A DNA stretch of 13,200 nt, from positions 1 to 13,200 of the forward strand of contig CAJUHG010000073.1 in assembly GCA_910586005.1 (NCBI GenBank), read 5' to 3'. The position numbers and the translations under genes are program-made. This DNA is from an uncultured Lachnospiraceae bacterium. GTDB taxonomy: Bacteria; Bacillota; Clostridia; Lachnospirales; Lachnospiraceae. Position 1 is the stretch's first letter. Each line of letters starts with the position of its first letter. Below, in pieces: positions 1-7,145 of the stretch. The notes beneath the pieces are model-generated. The model did no database searches. It was not told the origin of the DNA and saw only the letters and a program-made list of their open reading frames with translations.

Positions 1-32
1 ATTTTTATATATTATCTGGTTTTACAAAATAT

Positions 33-908
33 TTATTTTATGCGGTTATCCTGTATAATTGGTTGATTTTCTGTTAAAAGCATTTGATATACTTCTCTTT
101 TTGAGATACCTCTATCTTTTGCAACTAATTTCATTGCTTCTTTATGAGAAATATTTTGGCTTTCATAGTGTTCCATATGTTCTTCTAAAGAGATATTTTT
201 CCAATTTTGTTGTTGTTCTTTTAATAATTCTTGTTGATTTTTTCCCTGAATAATAAGAACAAATTCTCCTTTTGGTGCTTGTTCTTTGTAATGAGAAATT
301 GCACCAGAAATTGTAGTAGAAAAAATCGTTTCATATTTTTTTGTAAGTTCTCGGCAAAGTGTAATGTTGCGTTCTCCAAGACTATGATATAAGTCTTCTA
401 GGGTTTTTATTAAGTGGTGAGGTGCTTCATAAATAATAATTGTACGAGTTTCTTGTTCTAGAGAAGAAAGAATTAGAGTTCTTTCTTTTTTTTCTTTAGG
501 CAAGAAGGCTTCAAAAGAAAAACGTCTAGTAGAAAGACCTGATATCGTTAAGGCTGTAATACATGCGGCAGCTCCTGGCAAAGAAGTAACTACAATTCCA
601 GATTCTTGACAAATGCGCACCAGTTCTTCTCCAGGATCAGAAATACCTGGGGTTCCAGCATCTGTAATTAATGCTATATTTTTACCATTTTTCATTTTTT
701 CTACTAGTTGATAAGCTTTTTCAATTTTATTGTATTCATGATAACTTGTCATGGGAGTTTTAATTTCAAAGTGGTTTAAAAGTTTAATGGAGTTGCGAGT
801 ATCTTCTGCTGCAATTAAATCTACTTCTTTTAAGGTGCGCAAAACTCTTAAAGTGATATCTTCTAAATTTCCAATGGGAGTTGCACATAAGTATAATTTT
901 CCTTGCAT
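33..908 (-). CDS. rsmI: 16S rRNA 2'-O-ribose C1402 methyltransferase RsmI
   Basis: RsmI transfers a methyl group from S-adenosylmethionine to the 2'-OH of C1402 of 16S rRNA, near the decoding centre of the small subunit. The 291-residue protein carries the family signatures in order: ATPIGNLEDIT (residues 9-19), AEDTR (34-38), TDAGTPGISDPG (82-93) and PGAAA (111-115), all typical of this SAM-dependent tetrapyrrole-methylase fold. Length is normal for RsmI. The frame stays open upstream to an ATG at 935, but I start at 908 because AAGGATG sits just upstream of that codon and MQGKLYLCATPIGN is the usual N-terminus. It is the last gene of the minus-strand cluster, matching Bacillus yabC, and lies 189 bp downstream of the trmN6-like gene behind its own promoter-like site. 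Function is certain at family level; the precise target is taken from the family. Confidence 0.95.
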   Translation of the reverse strand: MQGKLYLCATPIGNLEDITLRVLRTLKEVDLIAAEDTRNSIKLLNHFEIKTPMTSYHEYNKIEKAYQLVEKMKNGKNIALITDAGTPGISDPGEELVRICQESGIVVTSLPGAAACITALTISGLSTRRFSFEAFLPKEKKERTLILSSLEQETRTIIIYEAPHHLIKTLEDLYHSLGERNITLCRELTKKYETIFSTTISGAISHYKEQAPKGEFVLIIQGKNQQELLKEQQQNWKNISLEEHMEHYESQNISHKEAMKLVAKDRGISKREVYQMLLTENQPIIQDNRIK

Positions 909-911
909 GTA

Positions 912-1043
912 ATCATCCTTTCTTAGGTAATACAAAACGCAATAATTGTATATGAAATTTTAGTAATTTAGTAGTTTTGCAATTATCTTATATCATCCTT
1001 TTTAGGTATTGTAAAACTGTTAATTTTTTTATAATACCTAAAA
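912..1043. repeat. Triple TTAGGTAWT repeat cluster around the rsmI promoter
   Basis: Two imperfect direct copies of a 26-27 bp element lie at 912-938 and 992-1017; both begin ATCATCCTTT, continue with TTAGGTA and end in AAAAC. A third, inverted copy of the core is at 1033-1043, making a perfect 11-bp inverted repeat with 1000-1010 (TTTTAGGTATT / AATACCTAAAA, 22-nt loop). The first copy covers the rsmI ribosome binding site, and the second overlaps the spacer and -35 of the predicted promoter. The layout resembles operator sites, although the first copy could also be a local duplication of the translation start region. Confidence 0.6.
987..1015 (-). promoter_or_regulatory. Probable sigma-A promoter of rsmI
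   Basis: Read on the minus strand there is a -35 TTTACA (1010-1015), a 17-bp spacer and a -10 TATAAG (987-992), about 80 bp upstream of the rsmI start. The -35 end overlaps one arm of an 11-bp inverted repeat, which suggests that the promoter is controlled. It would let rsmI be transcribed apart from the genes before it. This is judged by consensus only. Confidence 0.45.
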
Positions 1044-1097
1044 TTAGAAAAATATTGGCATTTTTGAAATTTAGATATAATTCTTTTCAAAGTCCTA

Positions 1098-1835
1098 TTA
1101 ATATCCATAAATATCATAGATTTCTTTTGTATAAACACCTGGTTTTTGGTATACAATTAAAGGTTTTTCTATGGTGATATGAGGATTTCCTCCACGAAGG
1201 CCTTCTATTAAAACCATATTAGGTTCTTTATCCACAAAAGGATAGACCATTTGCATTCGTTTTGGCTCAATTTTGTATTGGTGCATAAGAACTATAATTT
1301 CTGCCAAACGAAAAGGACGATGTACTAGATAAAAGCGGCCTTGTGGTTTTAAGAGTTTGGCACTTTCCCGAATAACATCTTCTAGATTACAGAGAATTTC
1401 ATGGCGGGCGATGGCTTTGGCTTCATTGGGATTGGTTAGTCCATGTTTTCCATTCATATAAGGGGGATTGGTAGTGACTACATGAAAAGAAGATGCTCCA
1501 AATTGTTTTGAAGCATCCTTGATATTGCCAATTTCAATATTAATTTTATCTTCTAAGTGATTATATTGTACACTACGCATTGCCATATCTGCACTTTCAG
1601 GTTGAATTTCTAATCCAGTAAAATGTTCTCCTTGGGTTTTAGCTTCTAGTAATATGGGAATAATTCCTGTTCCTGTACCTAGGTCTATCACAGTTTCTTT
1701 AGGTTTTACTTTTGCAAAACCTGAAAGAAGAACTGCATCCATACCAAAACAAAATTTTTGTGTATTTTGAATAATAAAATAACCATTTCTATGAAGTTCA
1801 TCTAAGCGTTCATTTTCTAGTAATTTTACAGACAT
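1098..1835 (-). CDS. trmN6: TrmN6-type tRNA1(Val) A37 N6-methyltransferase
   Basis: A class I SAM-dependent methyltransferase of 245 residues. The SAM-binding glycine loop is DLGTGTGIIPI (from residue 51), and the N6-adenine methyltransferase catalytic motif NPPY is at 123-126 in TTNPPYMNGK. The N-terminal stretch RNGYFIIQNTQKFCFGMDAVLLS (17-39) is typical of the YabB/YfiC family, which methylates N6 of A37 in tRNA1(Val) in Escherichia coli. The start is supported by GGAG seven bases upstream of the ATG. It begins 36 bp after ricT and is probably co-transcribed with it. In Bacillus the same position is held by yabB, but the adjoining yabA and the GIY-YIG gene yazA are missing here. The tRNA substrate is inferred from the family; the methyltransferase assignment is firm. 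Confidence 0.85.
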   Translation of the reverse strand: MSVKLLENERLDELHRNGYFIIQNTQKFCFGMDAVLLSGFAKVKPKETVIDLGTGTGIIPILLEAKTQGEHFTGLEIQPESADMAMRSVQYNHLEDKINIEIGNIKDASKQFGASSFHVVTTNPPYMNGKHGLTNPNEAKAIARHEILCNLEDVIRESAKLLKPQGRFYLVHRPFRLAEIIVLMHQYKIEPKRMQMVYPFVDKEPNMVLIEGLRGGNPHITIEKPLIVYQKPGVYTKEIYDIYGY

Positions 1836-1871
1836 AAATAATCTCCAACAATTAAAAATTATAATCTTAAA

Positions 1872-2780
1872 TTAGTGTGTATCATCAATTTTAGATTTCC
1901 CTTTGTCTTCTAATGCAGATAATTCTTTTAATTCTTCTGCAGACAATTTTAAATGTTCTTTTTTACGTTTGGGCTTAAAGTGCAATTGGTCTATTTTATA
2001 TTCTCTAATTTCTTTTTCATCGTCTATTTCTACAATTACTTTCACCGTCTGACGCAAGACACTTACACTGTGAACTTCACCTCTTAATTTATCACTAGTG
2101 GTAACATAATCTCCTATATTGGGAAGACGACTATTTAAATGTTCATATGTTTCCTCTTCATTTTTTAAACAACACATTAATCTGCCACAGACACCAGAAA
2201 TTTTAGATGGATTAAGAGAAAGATTTTGTTCTTTTGCCATTTTTATAGATACAGGTGCAAATTCTGAAAGAAACGTATTACAACAAAGTGGTCTACCACA
2301 GATACCAATGCCACCTAAAATTTTAGTTTCATCTCTAACACCAATTTGACGCAGTTCAATACGAGTGCGAAAGACAGATGCTAAGTCTTTTACTAGCTCC
2401 CGAAAATCAATACGCCCATCTGCAGTAAAGTAAAATAATAGCTTGTTATTGTCAAACGTATATTCTGCGTTTACTAATTTCATTTCCATTTTATGTTTTT
2501 GAATCTTTTCTAAGCAGATTTTAAAGGCTTCTGTTTCTTTTTGATGATTGTTTTCCTCAATTTTTTCATCTTCTAGGGTAGCAATACGCAAAACAGGCTT
2601 GAGTGGTTGAATTACTTGCTCAGGCTCTATTTCTTTTGGAGCAATCATAACTGTACCAAATTCTACACCTCTTGCTGTCTCTACAATTACATGTTCTCCT
2701 ACTGTAATATTATAATCTTGAGGGTCAAAATAATAAATTTTTCCAGCAGTGCGGAATCTGACACCAACTACTTTTATCAT
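1872..2780 (-). CDS. ricT: PSP1-domain protein RicT (YaaT)
   Basis: A 302-residue PSP1-domain protein. In Bacillus its counterpart RicT forms the RicA-RicF-RicT (YmcA-YlbF-YaaT) complex, which binds iron-sulfur clusters, acts with RNase Y in mRNA maturation and influences sporulation, competence and biofilm decisions. The cysteines characteristic of the family are present: CGRPLCC (C161, C166, C167) and CGRLMCC (C198, C203, C204). The tail from about residue 270 is charged and lysine-rich. The frame extends four codons upstream to an ATG at 2792, but that ATG overlaps the ribosome binding site GGAGG. The ATG at 2780, giving MIKVVGVRFR, is six bases from GGAGG and is the better start. It lies 64 bp after holB and before the trmN6-like gene, exactly as in Bacillus. 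RicA and RicF are not encoded in this window. Confidence 0.93.
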   Translation of the reverse strand: MIKVVGVRFRTAGKIYYFDPQDYNITVGEHVIVETARGVEFGTVMIAPKEIEPEQVIQPLKPVLRIATLEDEKIEENNHQKETEAFKICLEKIQKHKMEMKLVNAEYTFDNNKLLFYFTADGRIDFRELVKDLASVFRTRIELRQIGVRDETKILGGIGICGRPLCCNTFLSEFAPVSIKMAKEQNLSLNPSKISGVCGRLMCCLKNEEETYEHLNSRLPNIGDYVTTSDKLRGEVHSVSVLRQTVKVIVEIDDEKEIREYKIDQLHFKPKRKKEHLKLSAEELKELSALEDKGKSKIDDTH

Positions 2781-2817
2781 AATTTCCTCCATTCTGTGCG
2801 TTTTTCAGCATATCAGC

Positions 2818-2839
2818 GAAAGAATTTATTAATTCTTTC
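2818..2839 (-). other. AT-rich hairpin between holB and ricT
   Basis: A perfect 9-bp inverted repeat, GAAAGAATT / AATTCTTTC with a 4-nt loop, lies just after the holB stop in the short gap before ricT. There is no T-tract on either side, so it is not a normal terminator. It could trim or stabilise the transcript, or weakly attenuate it. Confidence 0.4.
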
Positions 2840-2844
2840 ATTCT

Positions 2845-3834
2845 TTAATTCTCTTTTATGGTCAACAGTAATAATTCTATTACTAGATTAAAATTTACAT
2901 TAGCATTTAAACGTCGTTTTGCCTTGTCTAATGCTTTTATAATCCTTTCAATTCCTTCATAGGAACTTTTACTTGCCTGTTTTTTTATATTATAAATCTC
3001 ATCTTTGAAAATAAGGCTATTTGCATCAGAAGTCGCTTTATAAATAAGAACATCTCGATACCAAATAGTCATAATATCAAAATAATCATTGATTTCTAAT
3101 TTATATTCATTAATCTGTTTGATGGCTTCCATCATTTCATATAATTCAATTTCTTTGATTCGCTTTAAAAGTTGTAAAGCAGAATTTTTTATTTCATTAA
3201 AATCTTCAGAGTTCGCAAGTTGTATTGCTTTTCCTACATTTCCTTGTGCAAAAGCTGTGCAAATATCAGCTTTATCATCTGAGAAATGATATTCTTTTAC
3301 TAAAAAAGAATGAATCTTTTGATTTGAAACGGGTTTTATATTTAATCTAATACATCTAGACAAAATAGTTGGAAGAAAAGCATCTGCATTGGTAGTTAAA
3401 AGTAGCAGAATTGCATAAGTGGGTGGTTCTTCTATTGTTTTTAAAAGAGCATTTTGTGCCTGCTGGTTCATTTTTTCTGCTTCATCTATAATATAAATCT
3501 TATAGGGAGAGGCATAAGGTTTTATTACAATATCATTGTTAATTTGTTTTCTAATATCATCTACAGAGATTGTATTAGGCTTTTCATGTTGTAAATAAAT
3601 AATGTCTGGCTGATTGTTAGAGAGTGCTTGTTTACAAGAATGACATTCCATACATCCTTCTGTAGATTGTTGTTCACATTGTAATGCCATAGCAAAACTT
3701 TTTGCTAAAGACATTTTACCAGATTGATCTGGTCCATCAAAAATATAGGCGTGAGATATTTTATTCATGGAAATTGCATTTTGTAAATGCTCTTTTATTT
3801 GTTCATGTCCAATAATACTTGAAAAGCCTGCCAT
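2845..3834 (-). CDS. holB: DNA polymerase III clamp-loader subunit delta'
   Basis: Delta' is part of the clamp loader that opens the beta sliding clamp and places it on primed DNA. The 329-residue protein has the AAA+ layout: IIGHEQIKEHL at the N-terminus, a P-loop GPDQSGKMS (residues 34-42), a zinc-binding set C53, C61, C64 and C67, the Walker B-like stretch IYIIDEAEKM (113-122), LLKTIEEPP, and the SRC motif (159-161). The remainder is the helical C-terminal domain. Length is that expected of Gram-positive HolB. In this family the P-loop often does not hydrolyse ATP, and I cannot tell whether this one does. GAGGA stands six bases before the ATG. The gene sits between yaaR (176 bp upstream) and ricT (64 bp downstream), the Bacillus order. 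The yaaR-holB gap contains a promoter-like site framed by two 35-bp repeats. Confidence 0.93.
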   Translation of the reverse strand: MAGFSSIIGHEQIKEHLQNAISMNKISHAYIFDGPDQSGKMSLAKSFAMALQCEQQSTEGCMECHSCKQALSNNQPDIIYLQHEKPNTISVDDIRKQINNDIVIKPYASPYKIYIIDEAEKMNQQAQNALLKTIEEPPTYAILLLLTTNADAFLPTILSRCIRLNIKPVSNQKIHSFLVKEYHFSDDKADICTAFAQGNVGKAIQLANSEDFNEIKNSALQLLKRIKEIELYEMMEAIKQINEYKLEINDYFDIMTIWYRDVLIYKATSDANSLIFKDEIYNIKKQASKSSYEGIERIIKALDKAKRRLNANVNFNLVIELLLLTIKEN

Positions 3835-3869
3835 AAAAATTCCTCATTTCAGATAATATTTAATTACTG

Positions 3870-3904
3870 TTGATAAAAAGATAGCATTTATCTATTCTTA
3901 TCAA
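3870..3904. repeat. 35-bp repeat copy B upstream of holB
   Basis: Related to the 35-bp element at 3936-3970: I count 28 of 35 positions identical with no gap. This copy is also an imperfect palindrome, TTGATAA at one end and TTATCAA at the other, with ATAG / CTAT further in. It lies between the predicted holB -10 element and the holB start, so it would fall in or at the start of the leader, where a bound protein or RNA hairpin could affect expression. Confidence 0.65.
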
Positions 3905-3932
3905 TTATTTCCATAAACATCATATTGGTCAA
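3904..3932 (-). promoter_or_regulatory. Candidate sigma-A promoter of holB
   Basis: On the minus strand TTGACC (3927-3932), a 17-bp spacer and AATAAT (3904-3909) match the sigma-A consensus at five of six bases in each hexamer. It lies about 70 bp before the holB start and fits almost exactly in the 31-bp gap between the two 35-bp repeats. The placement strengthens the idea that the repeats are regulatory sites. Confidence 0.45.
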
Positions 3933-3935
3933 AAG

Positions 3936-3970
3936 TTAATAAAACGATATCATTTACCTGTCCTTGTCAA
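3936..3970. repeat. 35-bp repeat copy A upstream of holB
   Basis: This copy has the same orientation as 3870-3904 and starts 66 bp from it. It lies upstream of the predicted -35 and reads TTGACAAGGACAGG at its minus-strand 5' end. Most differences from copy B are transitions, which suggests two old, diverging or selected copies. Beside it, at 3971-3992, is a weak inverted repeat CTACCT / AGGTAG just downstream of the yaaR stop; it has no T-tract and I do not call it a terminator. Confidence 0.65.
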
Positions 3971-4010
3971 CTACCTACTATTTCAAAGGTAGGGTAGTAC
4001 ACATATGATT

Positions 4011-4451
4011 TTAAGTGGAAATATCTAAAAGTAGTCCTCGAATTTCTCCTACTCTGCTTAAGATTGCAAGATGATCTTTTTCATCTTTTACCAGTTCACT
4101 TGCAAGGTCATCTAAATTTTTATCTACTAGTTTTACAATTCCATATACTCTATGACGCCCTCTACGATCTAAAAAATTTTCTCTGGAAAACTTATGAGAG
4201 CGGTTTACAACTTCATTTAAAAAATCTTTGACCAATTCTCTATATTTCTTCATATCGCGGATATCCATATGTTCAGAAAGTTTTTCACCTTGAGTTGTGA
4301 TATCCTCCATAAGACCATTTAGTTTTTCTTGTAATTCTGCTTCTTCTACATGACTTGCCAATGTAAATTTAAAACTTCCATCACCTTTTTCTACTGGTTG
4401 TGTAGACTCTACTGGTTGTGTAGCATTAATTGCATCTACTTTAAATGCCAT
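4011..4451 (-). CDS. yaaR: YaaR family protein (DUF327)
   Basis: A 146-residue soluble, mostly helical, charged protein of the YaaR/DUF327 family, whose biochemical role is not established. The family core is visible in LVKDFLNEVVNRSHKFSREN (about residues 72-91), followed by the basic stretch RRGRHRVYGIVKLVDKNLDDL. No signal peptide, membrane segment or catalytic motif is seen. Near the N-terminus a tandem 18-nt duplication in the DNA encodes two copies of TQPVE (residues 11-15 and 17-21). The ATG has AGGTGA six bases upstream. The position immediately before holB is the same as in Bacillus, and this synteny is a large part of the identification. yaaQ/darA, which precedes it in Bacillus, is absent. 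A 215-bp gap separates it from the upstream kinase gene, so it may have its own promoter. Confidence 0.85.
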   Translation of the reverse strand: MAFKVDAINATQPVESTQPVEKGDGSFKFTLASHVEEAELQEKLNGLMEDITTQGEKLSEHMDIRDMKKYRELVKDFLNEVVNRSHKFSRENFLDRRGRHRVYGIVKLVDKNLDDLASELVKDEKDHLAILSRVGEIRGLLLDIST

Positions 4452-4525
4452 GAAATCACCTGCCTTTCTCTAGTACTCCAACAGCCAAAGCATATTGGAA
4501 TCTAATGATACAAATTTATATACTA

Positions 4526-4568
4526 GTAATAGTTTCGCTTTTATCATTAAAAACGCATCTACTATTAC
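4526..4568. repeat. Nested inverted repeat between the kinase gene and yaaR
   Basis: A perfect 8-bp inverted repeat, GTAATAGT (4526-4533) and ACTATTAC (4561-4568), encloses a smaller TAAAA / TTTTA pairing. It lies about 75 bp before the yaaR start in a 215-bp AT-rich gap with no gene. It could be an operator or a leader hairpin. There is no T-tract that would make it a terminator for the gene at 4667. Confidence 0.4.
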
Positions 4569-4666
4569 ACGTTTAATTTTATTATCGGTTTTTTCTTAAA
4601 GGTTGTAAAGTGAAAATTGCGGGTTTCTCTCAAAAGGCTGAAAGCAAAGTGCACAAGGTCTTTGTT

Positions 4667-5254
4667 CTAAAAATATTTTTTTATTACAGAAATAATTTCT
4701 TCTGTACATTGTTGAAAGTTATTATTGATAAAAAAGGTAGTAATTTCTGCAAGTTGTAGATTTTCTTTTGAAAAATCTTCTTCGTCTGCAAGAAATCTGC
4801 GACAAAGTTCAGAATATTTTGGCTCTTTTTGCATTCGCTCTCGATTAAGTGCTCGTTGTAAACGTTCTCCTGTTTCTAATTCTATATAGAGGGGAATTAA
4901 AAAATCTTTTCCAAAAAAATTTCTTAATTTTTGATAAGATTCTAAAGTACCGATTATTAAATAATGATTGTTTTTTAAATCAATTTGATGGTCATTTACA
5001 GTAAAGTATTTCCAAATGCCATGAAGAGTTTTATAAGCGCGTAACTCAATAATTTTCCCAGTTCGCTCTAGCTCCTGCTGTTCCTTATCTGTTAAAAAAT
5101 AATATTCCACACCATTTGTTTCTTCATCTCGAGCAGGGCGCGTAGTGTATGGGATAATAGTTTTTAAAGGAAGGCTTTTATTAGATAAGATTTGTTTGTA
5201 GAGCGTATCTTTTCCACATGCACTTTTTCCCATTAAACAAAATATTTTTCCCAT
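4667..5254 (-). CDS. Guanylate kinase-like P-loop nucleotide kinase
   Basis: A 195-residue protein of the guanylate kinase superfamily, probably cytoplasmic. The nucleotide-binding signature TTRPARDEETNGVEYYFL (from residue 37) fits the guanylate kinase pattern completely. The P-loop is unusual: GKSACGKDT (9-17), with Asp where guanylate kinases have Ser or Thr after GK. The same GKD variant is known in PhnN ribose 1,5-bisphosphate phosphokinase, so the substrate should not be assumed to be GMP. The rest follows the fold, with the arginine-rich lid region RLQRALNRERMQKE at about 131-144. I start at 5254, not at the in-frame ATG at 5299, because AAGGAG lies six bases before it and the P-loop follows directly. 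The gene stands where Bacillus has thymidylate kinase (tmk), between the decarboxylase and yaaR. It could be a second guanylate kinase, a PhnN-like enzyme or another NMP kinase. Confidence 0.75.
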   Translation of the reverse strand: MGKIFCLMGKSACGKDTLYKQILSNKSLPLKTIIPYTTRPARDEETNGVEYYFLTDKEQQELERTGKIIELRAYKTLHGIWKYFTVNDHQIDLKNNHYLIIGTLESYQKLRNFFGKDFLIPLYIELETGERLQRALNRERMQKEPKYSELCRRFLADEEDFSKENLQLAEITTFFINNNFQQCTEEIISVIKKYF

Positions 5255-5320
5255 ACATTTCTCCTTTTTTATATAGTATACTTTGTGAATACAAACCATG
5301 CCTATTATCTCAACAATATT

Positions 5321-5349
5321 AGTATATTATAGCTTTAAAAAAATTGCAA
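5321..5349 (-). promoter_or_regulatory. Candidate sigma-A promoter of the kinase gene
   Basis: On the minus strand TTGCAA (5344-5349), a 17-bp spacer and TATACT (5321-5326) form a good sigma-A promoter about 67 bp before the kinase start. It lies in the 140-bp gap after the decarboxylase stop, where I see no terminator hairpin, so the kinase gene may be read both from here and by read-through. Confidence 0.5.
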
Positions 5350-5394
5350 AAGAAATTATAGAAAATAATAAAATGTATTTGAATAAAGTTGGTC

Positions 5395-6855
5395 TTATAT
5401 TTTTACAACTTTAATTCGCTTTTTTTCTTTATCACTTAATCCAACGATAGATAATCCTTGCTCTTGACATTGAGAGATTGTCCTTAGAAGATTTCCTGTA
5501 AGAACTTCGCCTGGAGCAATTAAGGGAATACCAGGTGGATAAAGATAAATATATTCTTGACTAATATGTCCAGTGGAAGCCTTTAAGGAAAGTGTTTCAG
5601 AGGTTTGTTCTAAGGCCATAGAAATAGACATATTGGGTTTTGGAATTTGATAAATATTCTTTGTAGTCAGGTCTTTTTCTGGATTACTAGAATCTGATTT
5701 GTAGTTTTTTCGGTCAATTTCTTGCAATGCAGAAAAAAGCTTCTGAAACCCTAATTCAGTATCCATGATACTGGTCAATCCAGTTACATAATGTCCAGAT
5801 AACATTTCCATTTGTAAGTGATATTTATGCAATAGAGTATGATACAATTCTTTACCAGTCAGCCCAGTACTCCCAACAGATATTAAAATCTTTGAATAGT
5901 CCTGATCAAAACAGATTTCTTGTGAATAGTCCGATTTTTCAAAAATTTTAAGATGTTTTAAATTTTTTGCTATTTGATAGAATTGGTTTAGAAGTTGGGT
6001 AAATTCTTTCATTCGTTTTGGCCCCTGTTCTTTTAACAAACGAAGGCATTGTTCCATAGAAGCCATTAAAATATAGGAAGGAGAGCTTGTTTGGTATATA
6101 TCTAAAAAACATTTGATCAGGTCTATGTCTACTCGTTTGGAATTTACATGTAATAGTGCACATTGGGTTAAGCATGGAAGCGTCTTATGTAAACTTTGTA
6201 TCACAATGTCTGCACCACAAGAAAGAGCAGAAACAGGAAATTTTTTTGAAAACATAAAGTGTGCACCATGTGCCTCATCTACAATCAAAGGAAGATTGTA
6301 AGAATGGACTATATCTGCAATCTTCTGAATATCTGATACAACACCATCATAAGTGGGAGAAGTAATAAAAACGCCTTTTATTTGTGGAAAGTCCTCAAGT
6401 GCCTGAGCAACATAAGAAGGCGGAATAGAACCAGATATACCAAATTCAGTGATTGTAGGTAATAGATAAATTGTTTCTAGCTCTCGCAGGTATGCAGCCT
6501 GATATGCAGCTTTGTGACTGTTGCGCGACATTAAAAGTGTACCTTTTTTGGGAAGTGCTGCACTGATAGCACTTAAAATGCCACAAGTACTTCCATTGAT
6601 TAAATAAAAAGTTTGCTTTGCACCATAGATTTCAGCAGCACGCATCTGAGCCTCTTTTAAAATCCCTTCTGCATGATGAAGATTATCAAATCCATCAATT
6701 TCTGTAATATCAATAGAGTAGGGATTTGGAAATTCTAAATTTGCGCGTTTATGTCCTGGCATGTGAAAAGGATAATAATCACTTTTTGCATAAGATATAA
6801 GTTTCTGGTCTAGAAAGAAAGATTTTTGCAAAGTATAAAATAAATTTTTGGACAT
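5395..6855 (-). CDS. Orn/Lys/Arg decarboxylase family PLP enzyme (YaaO-like)
   Basis: A fold type I pyridoxal-phosphate enzyme of the Orn/Lys/Arg decarboxylase family, 486 residues, which would release CO2 from a basic amino acid to give a polyamine or its precursor. Family marks are FHMPGHKR (30-37), DEAHGAHF (193-200; D193 would contact the PLP ring nitrogen), the Schiff-base lysine K224 in SLHKTL, and the C-terminal PGIPLIAPGE (441-450). Length is that of the short Gram-positive members such as Bacillus YaaO and SpeA, not the longer CadA/SpeC type. AAGGAGGT five bases before the ATG fixes the start. The gene leads the minus-strand cluster, in the yaaO position, and is divergent from the chemoreceptor gene. 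Which of arginine, lysine or ornithine is used cannot be read from the sequence. Confidence 0.9.
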   Translation of the reverse strand: MSKNLFYTLQKSFFLDQKLISYAKSDYYPFHMPGHKRANLEFPNPYSIDITEIDGFDNLHHAEGILKEAQMRAAEIYGAKQTFYLINGSTCGILSAISAALPKKGTLLMSRNSHKAAYQAAYLRELETIYLLPTITEFGISGSIPPSYVAQALEDFPQIKGVFITSPTYDGVVSDIQKIADIVHSYNLPLIVDEAHGAHFMFSKKFPVSALSCGADIVIQSLHKTLPCLTQCALLHVNSKRVDIDLIKCFLDIYQTSSPSYILMASMEQCLRLLKEQGPKRMKEFTQLLNQFYQIAKNLKHLKIFEKSDYSQEICFDQDYSKILISVGSTGLTGKELYHTLLHKYHLQMEMLSGHYVTGLTSIMDTELGFQKLFSALQEIDRKNYKSDSSNPEKDLTTKNIYQIPKPNMSISMALEQTSETLSLKASTGHISQEYIYLYPPGIPLIAPGEVLTGNLLRTISQCQEQGLSIVGLSDKEKKRIKVVKI

Positions 6856-7001
6856 AAGTACCTCCTTAGAGATGAAATGGGAAGGTTTTATTTCTATAAT
6901 AAGTCTTATAGTAAAGCCTAAAAATGCAAGAAAAAGGATTTTTTGAAAAATTTAAAATAATAACACTAGTATACCGGAAAAAGTAAAAAAAGGCTAGTGT
7001 A

Positions 7002-7021
7002 TAGATAGATTTAGATAGATT
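7002..7021. repeat. Two-copy 10-bp tandem repeat
   Basis: TAGATAGATT occurs twice in direct succession at 7002-7011 and 7012-7021. It may vary in copy number by slippage. It lies between the decarboxylase start and the predicted chemoreceptor promoter. Confidence 0.6.
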
Positions 7022-7145
7022 TAAAAGTATCTGCTAGATAGCAGGGGCACAGCATTGATTTTGTCATCTAGTTGACACTTCACAGCAAGAATGCTAAGGA
7101 TATTCTTAAATCTTCACACTTATAATAAATAGAGAATTAGTTATA

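Noticed and set aside
2119..2349. Open frames on the opposite strand of the housekeeping genes, such as this one inside ricT.
   Set aside because: They are antisense shadows of strongly conserved genes and lack ribosome binding sites and recognisable products.
4581..4588. A CCGATAAT on the minus strand resembling the -10 of a flagellar sigma-28 promoter upstream of yaaR.
   Set aside because: No TAAA-type -35 is found at about 15 bp upstream, and the gene is not a flagellar one.
4667..5254. Annotation as thymidylate kinase from its cluster position.
   Set aside because: The protein has a full guanylate kinase signature (TTRPARDEETNG) and no thymidylate kinase DRY-type motif.
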